From Ferruginibacter sp. (GTDB taxonomy: Bacteria; Bacteroidota; Bacteroidia; Chitinophagales; Chitinophagaceae): 64,000 nucleotides of DNA. How positions within the stretch are numbered: position 1 is the first letter of the stretch; each line of letters begins with the position of its first letter. The position numbers were made by a program, and so were the translations under genes. Below, piece after piece: positions 17,495-26,400 of the stretch. A model generated the notes under the pieces. The model worked only from the letters and a program-made list of their open reading frames with translations. It was not told the origin of the DNA and did no database searches. The stretch lies in the NCBI GenBank assembly GCA_017983695.1, contig JAGOAX010000001.1, positions 186,001 to 250,000 on the forward strand, in the 5' to 3' direction.

Positions 17495-18472
17495 ATGAAA
17501 CAGGAAGAAATAAATGAAAAGGGTCGCCGGGATTTTATAAAAACTGCAGCCATAGCGACTATTGCTACAGCAGCCTGCGGCAGTTTAGCCTGTTCCTGCT
17601 CTTCTAAAAACGAAGTAGCGGCTACCGGAAAAAAAATAAAACTGCTTTCTCCGGATGGTGAAATTGTTGAAATTGATTCTGCTTACCTGAATCATCATGA
17701 GAATATGGCTGTTTTATCGCAGCATGAACAAAGAGTGGGTATTGCAGGAAAAAAATTTGTAATGGTGGTTGACCTGGCGCTTTGTAAAAATGCACGTAAG
17801 TGTATCTCTGCTTGTCAAAAACATCATTACCGTCCCGAAGAAACAGAGTGGCTTACAGTAAAATTGATGAAGGATAGTGATAAAGCTGCTCCATATTGGT
17901 TTCCTAAACAATGTTTTCACTGCGATAATCCACCATGTGTAAAAGTTTGCCCGGTAGATGCCACTTTTAAAAGACAGGATGGATTGGTGCTGATAGATAA
18001 CGACAGGTGTATTGGTTGTAAATTTTGTATGGCGGCCTGCCCTTACTCCACCCGTGTTTTTAACTGGGATGAACCTGATATGCCTTTTAATATTAAAGAG
18101 CTGGCTTATAATGCAGAAACCGGAGTCCCTGCAAAAGTGGGTACAGTTGAAAAATGTGATTTCTGCCCCGACAGATCGAGAGAAGGTTTGCTACCCCCAT
18201 GCGTGGAAGCATGCCCCAATGGTGTATTTTATTTTGGAGACGAAAATGAAGATACTGTTACCAACGGCAGCGAAACAGTAAGCTTTAGCCAGTTAATAAA
18301 AGACCGGGCAGGATATCGCTTTTTAGAAGAGCTGGGCACTAAGCCAAGGGTATATTATTTACCTCCAAAAGACAGGCAGTTTCCTGTAGAGAGAGGTTAT
18401 GAAGACCTGCCTGATAAATTGAAAGAAAGGTTTAAAGATATTATGGAACCGGTAACAAAAAAATCAAGATAA
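17495..18472 (+). CDS. Tat-type Fe-S electron-transfer subunit (DmsB/PsrB-like)
   Basis: The 325-residue protein begins with a twin-arginine signal (RRDFIK at 11-16, then an Ala-rich hydrophobic stretch). GSLAC at about 29-33 could be a lipobox. Four Fe-S cluster motifs follow: C97/C103/C107; C140-x2-C-x4-C-x3-C152P; C172-x2-C-x2-C-x3-C182P; C221-x2-C-x11-C-x3-C240P. In the first, the usual second Cys is Ala100, leaving 15 rather than 16 cysteines, as would suit a 3Fe-4S centre. It should shuttle electrons between the NrfD subunit and a periplasmic partner. No molybdopterin catalytic subunit is nearby. Confidence 0.87.
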   Translation: MKQEEINEKGRRDFIKTAAIATIATAACGSLACSCSSKNEVAATGKKIKLLSPDGEIVEIDSAYLNHHENMAVLSQHEQRVGIAGKKFVMVVDLALCKNARKCISACQKHHYRPEETEWLTVKLMKDSDKAAPYWFPKQCFHCDNPPCVKVCPVDATFKRQDGLVLIDNDRCIGCKFCMAACPYSTRVFNWDEPDMPFNIKELAYNAETGVPAKVGTVEKCDFCPDRSREGLLPPCVEACPNGVFYFGDENEDTVTNGSETVSFSQLIKDRAGYRFLEELGTKPRVYYLPPKDRQFPVERGYEDLPDKLKERFKDIMEPVTKKSR

Positions 18473-18508
18473 AGAAATATTTATTACCACTTACTGAATT
18501 TTAATTTT

Positions 18509-19870
18509 ATGGAACTTAATAAATATCAACAGGAAGCTTTTAATTACCAACGGCCCAATATTGAAAAATTTGGCAAGCGAAATATGCTATGGGTAATTTT
18601 CTTTTTGCTATGGATACTTGTTGGCGGCTATGCCTTGTATTTACAAATTGCCAAAGGGCATGTGGTAACAGGTATGAGAGATAATGTGGTGTGGGGTTTA
18701 TTTATTGTAAACTTTATTTTCTTTATAGGCCTTAGTTATGCAGGAGCAATTATTGCTGGCTTACTGCATTTGTTTAAAGTATCCTGGGGTAAGCCCATTG
18801 TAAGGCTTGCACAAATGATGACCATGATATCGGTAATTGTTGGGCCAATATTTATTTTACTATGCGTAGGTCGTTTCGACAGGTTGCATCATTTATTCAT
18901 ATACCCAAGAATACAATCGCCATTAACATGGGATGTAATTGCAGTGCTTACTTTTTTTGTAGGAAGCGCTTTATTTCTTTACATGTCTTTAGTAAAAGAT
19001 TTTGCGGTGTACCGTGATGCAAAATTGAATGTGCCCAAGTGGAGACAGAAGCTGTACAAATTTATGGCTATCGGTTACAGGGGTACTGCAAGCCAAAAAA
19101 GACATTTGATCATTTCTCAAAATCTGCTGGCAATAATTATGATACCATTATCCATTATTGTAAGTTCAATTCTGTCGTGGATATTTGGTATGACCTTAAG
19201 ACCAGGGTGGCATAGCACCATATTTGGGCCTTACTTTGTTTTAGGAGCCTTATACTCCGGATGTGGTGTGCTGATAGTTGCTATGTGGGTTTACAGAAAA
19301 ATGTACAAGCTTGAAAACTATTTCACCAACAAACATTTTACCAACCTTGGTTATGGTATGATGGTATTGGCTGCAGCTTATGGTTATTTTACATTCTCTG
19401 AATACTTTACTGATTGGTTTGGCTCTGCCAAATGGGATAGTGAAGTTATAAATAAATTATTTAATCCTGCTGAATATGGTTGGTGGAGTTTATTTGCGAA
19501 TTTTGTTGGTATCCTTATTCCCATTTTTATTGTAGCTATCCCTAAAACAAGAAAGCCAGGCTGGATAACGCTGGCAGCATTTTTTATGGTAATTGCACTA
19601 TGGGTAAAACGTTACCTGATTATTGTGCCAACACTTGAAACACCAGCATTGCCAATGCAGGAAACAAGAATTGAATATATAAAATACAACGCCACCTGGC
19701 CTGAGTGGGCTTTAACTTTTGCCGGCATCGCTTCATTTCTTTTATTTTTTACAATCATGTCAAAATTTGTAACTGTTGTACCGGTATCAGGGCTAGAAGA
19801 ACCCGAACATGAGCATAATCATCATCACGAACATCTTCCTGCTACAAATGAAAATGTTCAACCAGCTTAA
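18509..19870 (+). CDS. NrfD/PsrC-type membrane quinol-oxidoreductase subunit
   Basis: The 453-residue integral membrane protein has about ten helices. The region NVVWGLFIVNFIFFIGLSYAGAIIAGLLHLF (around 57-90) is the NrfD/PsrC/ActC signature, and such subunits bind menaquinol. Long loops include FDRLHHLFIYPRIQSPLTWDV. The C-terminal tail after the last helix is His/Glu-rich (EHEHNHHHEH), which could bind metal. It lies 36 bp after the Fe-S gene, and the two should form a membrane complex like those of polysulfide reductase, Cbc or alternative complex III. Confidence 0.87.
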   Translation: MELNKYQQEAFNYQRPNIEKFGKRNMLWVIFFLLWILVGGYALYLQIAKGHVVTGMRDNVVWGLFIVNFIFFIGLSYAGAIIAGLLHLFKVSWGKPIVRLAQMMTMISVIVGPIFILLCVGRFDRLHHLFIYPRIQSPLTWDVIAVLTFFVGSALFLYMSLVKDFAVYRDAKLNVPKWRQKLYKFMAIGYRGTASQKRHLIISQNLLAIIMIPLSIIVSSILSWIFGMTLRPGWHSTIFGPYFVLGALYSGCGVLIVAMWVYRKMYKLENYFTNKHFTNLGYGMMVLAAAYGYFTFSEYFTDWFGSAKWDSEVINKLFNPAEYGWWSLFANFVGILIPIFIVAIPKTRKPGWITLAAFFMVIALWVKRYLIIVPTLETPALPMQETRIEYIKYNATWPEWALTFAGIASFLLFFTIMSKFVTVVPVSGLEEPEHEHNHHHEHLPATNENVQPA

Positions 19871-19880
19871 ATGATTTTAT

Positions 19881-20843
19881 ATGAACCAAGTTTTAACAAC
19901 CGCTGCATTATTAAAAAAGATCCGAACAGTATTTTTAATTTCCGGATGCATCGTATTTTCTGTTATTCCTGCAAGGCTGCATGCACAAGCCGATTCGGTA
20001 AAACAGAAAACTGATACGGCAGTAAAAGCCGGGCAACCTGCAGCTGCCGAAGAAGTATCATTAATTTCTCCTTCAGTAGAATTTGCAAGTGTTCAAAAAA
20101 GCGACAATACCATTGATTTAAAAGCAGGGTTAAAAGCAAAAGTGAAAGGCACATTTTACAAATTACATCAACTTAAAATTACATTTATACAGGTAACTGA
20201 AACTGCAGAAAAAGAATTAGGTTTTGCAATTACTGACCGTGAAGGGAAAGCAGTATTTAATGCAAAAGCCGATTCGTTATTAACTGATAAAGAAGGAAAG
20301 CTACATTTTAAAGCTGTATTTGCAGGCAATAAAGCAATGGATGCTGCCGAAGAAGAGTTGACAATAAAAAGAGCAAGATTGATAATTACCCCGGTAAAAG
20401 ATGATTCACTTTTATCTGTTAATGCTAAACTCGTTGATCTTGGAACCGGCGCAGAAAAACCTGTACCAGAAGCAGTGCTTGGCATATTTGTAAAAAGATT
20501 ATTCAGTTCGTTAAAAATTGGAGAAGGCACTACAGATGAGAATGGAGAAGCTACTGTTGAAATTCCATCTGATCTTCCCGGCGACGCCAAAGGCAATATT
20601 ACAATTACAGGGAGATTGGATGACAATGAAATGTACGGAAACCTTGAGGCATCTGTAGTACAACCCTGGGGTATTGCTGTTTCAGACAAAATTGAAGAGC
20701 AACCCAGGGCATTATGGAGTTCACACCCACCAATGTGGATGTTGGTTACTTTTATAGTTTTAATGTCGGTTGTTTGGGGGCATTACATTGTAATACTGGT
20801 CCAGTTGATAAGGTTAAGAAAAGAAGAACCAAAAACTGCCTGA
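19881..20843 (+). CDS. Secreted, C-terminally anchored protein of the redox operon
   Basis: The 320-residue protein has a long N-region and a signal peptide (about residues 12-36, cleaved after LHAQA). Its periplasmic part contains two beta-rich segments with Ig/carboxypeptidase-regulatory-like turns (TDREGKAVFNAKADSLL; TTDENGEATVEIPSD). A final transmembrane helix (MWMLVTFIVLMSVVWGHYIVILVQ) is at about 287-310, with a short positive tail. It sits 10 bp after the NrfD gene and is probably a scaffold for the complex. I recognise no named family. Confidence 0.7.
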   Translation: MNQVLTTAALLKKIRTVFLISGCIVFSVIPARLHAQADSVKQKTDTAVKAGQPAAAEEVSLISPSVEFASVQKSDNTIDLKAGLKAKVKGTFYKLHQLKITFIQVTETAEKELGFAITDREGKAVFNAKADSLLTDKEGKLHFKAVFAGNKAMDAAEEELTIKRARLIITPVKDDSLLSVNAKLVDLGTGAEKPVPEAVLGIFVKRLFSSLKIGEGTTDENGEATVEIPSDLPGDAKGNITITGRLDDNEMYGNLEASVVQPWGIAVSDKIEEQPRALWSSHPPMWMLVTFIVLMSVVWGHYIVILVQLIRLRKEEPKTA

Positions 20844-20912
20844 TAACAATATTTATATCTAATACAACTATTTTATAATTTTTTATATCATTATTAAACA
20901 AAACAAACGAAC

Positions 20913-21317
20913 ATGAAAAAGAATCTAATTGTAATTGCTGCAGGTATTTTAACCATTGCATTAGTTGCCTTTACAAATAAAACATCCGATCAAAAACCAT
21001 GGCCAGTACCAGATGTTGCAAAAAATAAAGCAAACCCCGTAAAATCTGATGCTGCTTCCATTGCAGATGGCAAGGCCTTATATAATCAACATTGTAAAAG
21101 TTGTCATGGCACAAAGGGTAAAGGCGATGGTCCTAAAGCTGCCCAGCTGGATACTGAAAGTGGCGATTTCTCATTAGCAGCTTTTCAGGCACAAACAGAT
21201 GGCGCTTTATTTTATAAAACTGCCGAAGGACGTAAAGACATGCCCTCTTACAAAAAGAAAATTCCTGAAGCTAATGATATATGGGCTGTTGTAAATTATT
21301 TAAGAACTTTTAAATAA
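20913..21317 (+). CDS. Monohaem cytochrome c
   Basis: The 134-residue protein has an N-terminal signal or anchor (residues 1-20), haem site CKSCH at 61-65, and probable distal ligand Met110 in KDMPSYKKK. It ends with IWAVVNYLRTF, typical of class I cytochrome c. It is the last gene of the operon (70-bp gap), ahead of a strong terminator. It probably accepts electrons from the Fe-S/NrfD complex in the periplasm. Confidence 0.9.
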   Translation: MKKNLIVIAAGILTIALVAFTNKTSDQKPWPVPDVAKNKANPVKSDAASIADGKALYNQHCKSCHGTKGKGDGPKAAQLDTESGDFSLAAFQAQTDGALFYKTAEGRKDMPSYKKKIPEANDIWAVVNYLRTFK

Positions 21318-21340
21318 AGTTTTCAATTGCTTGCTATAAA

Positions 21341-21378
21341 ACTAAAGGCTGCTTTAAAAAGCAGTCTTTAGTTTTTTA
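21341..21378 (+). terminator. Terminator of the rightward redox operon
   Basis: ACTAAAGGCTGCTTT (21341-21355) pairs with AAAGCAGTCTTTAGT (21358-21372) with one G-T pair, followed by TTTTTA. Confidence 0.85.
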
Positions 21379-22048
21379 TGCTTTACTTACCGATACAAAT
21401 TGTAAGCTATAAAGATAAACCCTTTATTATAAGGGCTTTCAAATGATTGGTATTATTTATGGCAACAATTGGACAACAATCATTAAACAAACAAAGGAAA
21501 CTACTTCACAAATAAAAGAAAACCTTAAAATTGAACGAACGCATAAAAGCTTTGTACATACACTTAATTTTTATAAAATAAAAAATCAGGGTCGCATTTG
21601 TTGCGATAATGTAATTTAAACTGAGGCTTTCCCTTCTTACTACCTACAGCGTTTGTGTTGTTATACACAGTTAGTGTATTATTCTTTACAATTAAAATGT
21701 ACATAGAACCTGAAATTAAAAACTGCGGTACCGTTACTGAAAATATGTATCCCTGGCATAACAAAAGCAGCCCTGCATTTACAAGGCTGCTTTTAAGTAG
21801 CCACAGTTTTTAAACTATTTTTTAATTATTTTTTGCCCCGTTTTCGATTGTACATTTTGCATTATATTCTTTTCTAAAATATCAGCAATATGAATTTTCA
21901 CTTTTTTAAATGAATTTAAACTTGCTGAAAAAGTCAAGATTGTACTTCCATGGAAGCAACAATGAAGTGCTTGAAGCTTAATTGTCTTTTGTTGTACGTG
22001 CAACATCATCAATTTTTACATAATTTGCTATATTGGTGTTACTGGGTC
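21379..22048. other. Gene-poor 670-bp interval
   Basis: Two short minus-strand frames of 65-66 codons (21564-21764 and 21815-22012) lack recognisable features and I do not call them genes. A 10-bp stem, AAAAGCAGCC (21763-21772) with GGCTGCTTTT (21785-21794), could be a weak terminator in either direction. Nothing else stands out. Confidence 0.4.
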
Positions 22049-23377
22049 TTAGTTCATCAAAACCATTGTCACCCTTCGGTTCTTTTCTCTGTTTTCTTCA
22101 GAAGTGTTGGGCACAACCGATTCTGCCGTTCCCATTGCCTTAGTCTGTAGCTGCACCTTATCAACACCCTGACTTATTAAATAATCTGCACAAACCGTTG
22201 CTCTTTCACGGCTGCGTTTTTCATTTACAACTTCAGTACCAAGGTCGCAAGTGTGGCCTCTAATTAAAATGCGGGTTTCCGGATATTTTTTTAGTACTGC
22301 AGCTACCGCATTCAAATGCTCTTTTGTTGCCGTGTTTAAATCAGTATTATTTTTCTTGCTAAAGAAAACGGGTTGTTTAAGCAAATTCAGTTCATCGGCA
22401 GTTATCTTTTTAGACTCTGTATCTGAAACCGGTACTTGATTTACTACTTCGGTTGTTACATCAGGTTTCGCTTCCTGTTTTACTTCTTCTACTGGCTTGA
22501 TGTCAGTTTTTGGGCTATTAATAACTTTCTTTCCTTTTTGTTTATGTCCAAAACCAAGTTTTAATTGAATACCAAAGTTCATCAATTTTAAATTGGATAC
22601 TTCATTCATTCCCATTGTACCATTAGCTTTTACATTGACTACGTTTTGCGAATTATAAGTAATTAATGATAAAGACTCTTTACCAGCCTTTAAATTACTA
22701 AGGCCATAATCTGCATATACACCTGCATACAATCTTGTTTTTCCTGAAGGTGAAAGTTTGAAACTAAAACCAGAGCCTGCACTTAATAACCAGCCCGACT
22801 TTGTTGAATAGCTGCCGTTACTCTGCCAATTATTAACAGTGCCAAAACCATGTTGCGGCAAATCATGCACTTCAGCATTTACATCAGGATAATAACCGGT
22901 TGTAGTAAGCTTTGATGCATTTGCTTTTACCGAAATTTTGCCGGGAAGCATAAACTTTCCGCCTGCATTAAAATACCATTGCGTTTTATTTAAGCTACCA
23001 GTAGTAAATTGAAGCATCAACGGAATACGCAAGGCGGTTATACCTTGGGTTTCGGTGTAGCCTGCTGTTACCACACGGTATTCAAATGAAGAACCCACAT
23101 CATCTATTTGATTATGGCTGTACACCTGGTTATCTGCCAGTGTGGCTTTTGATTGATACCGGAAGAATTCTATGCCGGTTAAAATTTTAAAATGGTTACT
23201 CAATGGAACCTGCAATCCAATTTCTCCGCCAAAGGATGGTTTTAATTGAACTTTTCCATTGGGTAATTTATAACTGGCGCCTGCCTGTGCAGCATTTATA
23301 CCAATGGTAAATTCCTGTGCTTGACTTTGGTAAAGCATCCCCCCGAGGAGGGATGCTGTTATGATAATACGTTTCAT
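22049..23377 (-). CDS. OmpA-family outer-membrane protein
   Basis: The 442-residue protein has a signal peptide (MKRIIITASLLGGMLYQSQAQ). An N-terminal beta-barrel domain of about 250 residues follows (FTIGINAAQAGASYKL... MNFGIQLKLGFGHK), then a charged Pro/Val/Lys linker. The C-terminal OmpA peptidoglycan-binding domain is at about 330-442. It is recognised by VFFSKKNNTDLN, ILIRGHTCDLGTEVVNEKRSRERATVCADYL and ENREKNRRV. It anchors the outer membrane to peptidoglycan. It lies 28 bp downstream of the giant T9SS gene on the same strand and may be its operon partner. Confidence 0.88.
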   Translation of the reverse strand: MKRIIITASLLGGMLYQSQAQEFTIGINAAQAGASYKLPNGKVQLKPSFGGEIGLQVPLSNHFKILTGIEFFRYQSKATLADNQVYSHNQIDDVGSSFEYRVVTAGYTETQGITALRIPLMLQFTTGSLNKTQWYFNAGGKFMLPGKISVKANASKLTTTGYYPDVNAEVHDLPQHGFGTVNNWQSNGSYSTKSGWLLSAGSGFSFKLSPSGKTRLYAGVYADYGLSNLKAGKESLSLITYNSQNVVNVKANGTMGMNEVSNLKLMNFGIQLKLGFGHKQKGKKVINSPKTDIKPVEEVKQEAKPDVTTEVVNQVPVSDTESKKITADELNLLKQPVFFSKKNNTDLNTATKEHLNAVAAVLKKYPETRILIRGHTCDLGTEVVNEKRSRERATVCADYLISQGVDKVQLQTKAMGTAESVVPNTSEENREKNRRVTMVLMN

Positions 23378-23405
23378 AATCTGTTTTTTTGAATTAGGAT
23401 ATTGT

Positions 23406-26400
23406 TTAGTTCGTTAGCAAGTTGGCACTATATTTTACTCCGTTTTGCAGTGTAAGCGTTACTACATACATACCGGTTGCTGCCGGAGCCTGAATAGTAG
23501 TGTTGGGCGATACATTTGTTATTTGTCTTATCACTCTGCCATAAATATCACTTACTGTAATAGTGGCTCCCTGGAGTTCGCTGATTGTAAAGCTTGTTGC
23601 CACTTTTACATTCGCACCTTTGTCCGCCGGGTTAGGGAATAAACTGATTTTTAATCCAGTAAATGACCCGGCTGTAATTGTAAGCGGACATGTTATCGTC
23701 TTCTCTCCGTTTTTATCTGTAGCCACTACATAATATGTACCAACCAGTGCACTGCTTTCGCTGTATTGTTGCAATGTTGCGCCATTTACAGCCACTCCAT
23801 TCTTGTACCACTGCCATGCTACATAATTCTTACTTGAATTATCAAACAATAACACATCACTCCAGTGCTGACGAACATGAGATACAAGGTTAGCTCTTTG
23901 TACCACCACACTTGCTGCTGTAGTATTATTACAAGTACCTTCCGCTCTTACAAAGTAAGTGGTGGTTTTTGCTACAGCAATGTTTGAAAGTGTTGCACCG
24001 CTTCCGATAGAAACAGTATTCAAACTATCTGCATACCATTTCCATACTGCACCGCTGCCCAATGCACCGCCATTAACACTTAATGTTGCAAAGGCATTGT
24101 TGGCACATACAATTGGTGTAGGATTACTAATAGATGTTGGTGCTACCGATTTACCATTTACAGTAATTGTATAAGTTATTGATTGACCAATACAACCTTC
24201 TGGAGTATTTGGTGTAACTGTAATAGTTGCATTGATAGCATTTGAAGACGGGTTAACCGCAACAAATGAAGGCACATTACCGGTACCGCTGGCCGCAAAT
24301 CCAACAGAAGGATTGCTGTTTGTCCAGCTATAGGTTGTACCTGCAACAGGTGAGCCGAAAGTTACTGCACTGTTTGTTGCATCGGCACATACTGTTTGAT
24401 TGCTTACTGCATTAACAACTGCTGTTGGATTAACTGTAATTGTAAAACTTTGTGCAGTACCTGTACAACTTACCCCTGCGTTAGTGAATGTTGGCGTAAC
24501 AGTAATAGTTGCTGTAACCGGTACATGGCTGTTGTTGATTGCATTGAAAGAAGCAATATTACCAGAGCCACTTGCTGCAAGGCCAATTGTTGCGTTACTA
24601 TTAGTCCATGCATAAGTTACTGTACCACCAGTTGCTGTTGTTGCAAAGTTTACTGCTGAAATCGCAGTTCCGTTACAAACAGTTTGATTACTGATTGCAT
24701 TAACCGTTGCAGTTGGGTTTACCGTAATGGTAAATGTTTGTACTGTACCCTGGCAACTTACGCCATCATTGGTGAATGTTGGTGTAACAGTGATGGTTGC
24801 CGTAACCGGCGCCGTTCCGTTATTTGTTGCAGTGAAAGAAGCGATATTGCCACTGCCACTTGCTAAAAGGCCAATTGTTGTATTGCTGTTCGTCCAGGCA
24901 TAAGTAACAGTACCGCTTGTTGCAGTTGTACTAAAGTTTACTGCTGCTTGTGCACTGCCATTACAAACTACCTGGTTGCTTACTGTATTTACAGTTGCTG
25001 TTGGGTTAACAGAAATGGTATAAGTTCTCACTGTACCCTCACAACTTAAACCGTTATTGGTAAATGTAGGTGTAACAGTTATGGTTGCTGTAACTGGTGC
25101 AGTACCAGTATTAATAGCAGTAAATGCAGGAATAGTACCTGTTCCACTTGCTGCTAATCCAATTGAAGCATTGTCATTTGTCCAGGCATAAGTAACTGTG
25201 CCGCCTGTAGCAGTACTGGTTGGTGTAACCGCTGCTACGGTAGCGCCATTACATGCCACTTTATTAGTGATAGTATCAATTTTAGCAGTAGGGTTTACTG
25301 CAATATAAAATGTATCAGCTGTGCCGGTGCAATTAACGCCACCATTTGCAAATGTTGGTGTTACAATTACAGTGGCCGTTACCGGTGCTGTACCGTTATT
25401 TACGGTTGTAAAGACAGGTACATTACCTGTGCCACTTGCAGCCAAACCAATACTTGTTGTATTATTTGTCCATGTATAAGTTACAATGCCGCCTGTAGCA
25501 GTAGTAGTTGGTGCTACTTCTGTAAAGCTTGCTCCATTACAAAGTACATGGTCGTTCAATGCATTTATATTAGCTGTTGGGTTAACAGTAATTGTAAATG
25601 TTTGAGATGTGCCAGTACAAGTTACAGCACCGTTTGTGAAAGTTGGTGTAACAGTAATGGTTGCTGTAACTGGAGCCGTTCCAGTATTTACTCCATTAAA
25701 GGTTGCGATGTTTCCATTACCACTTGCTGCCAAGCCAATGCTTGTGGTGTTATTTGTCCAAGCATAGGTAACTGTACCACCTGTATTTGTAGTACCAAAG
25801 TTGATGGCAGTTACAGCGCTTCCATTACATACTACTTGGTTGTTTACCGTATTTACATTAGCAGTTGGGTTAACAATAATTAAGAAAGTATCTTTTATAC
25901 CAGCACAACTTGTACCACCATTAGTAATAGTTGGTGTTACAATAATAGTAGCCGTATCTGGCACCGTGCCATTATTTATAGCTGTGAACGATGTAATATC
26001 ACCCGTGCCACTTGCTGCAAGACCAATGTTTGTTTTATTATTTGTCCAGGCATAAGTAACGGTGCCACCTATAGTTGTAGTACTGAAATTTACAGCAGCT
26101 ACTGTACTATTATTACAAGCTACTTTATCAGTAGTAGCAGTAACAGTTGCGGTTGGGTTTACCATTACAATTACAGGTACACGGTTTGATGAAACAAAAA
26201 ACTCACCGTGCCTCTCATCATACTCAGCTTCTTCCACATACAAAGTATCCTGTGCCGCTGTAATTGGGGTTGACCTTGCTAAAGTATCGCCGCCTGAAGG
26301 CACATCATACCATCTTACAATAGTACCAAATGGTGTTGTTGGAAGATTTGCTACCGAATCTGAATAACAGACAAAAATACTATCATTAGCAATGCGTTTT

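Noticed and set aside
17495..19870. Assignment as DMSO, polysulfide or nitrite reductase
   Set aside because: No molybdopterin or multihaem catalytic subunit is present, so a specific reductase name is not supported.
21564..22012. Two minus-strand frames of 65-66 codons in the gene-poor gap
   Set aside because: No signal peptide, domain or start signal; chance frames in AT-rich DNA are this long.
24424..26151. Could the regular repeats be a CRISPR array or satellite DNA?
   Set aside because: Units are 288 bp, diverged and all in one open reading frame with protein-level conservation.
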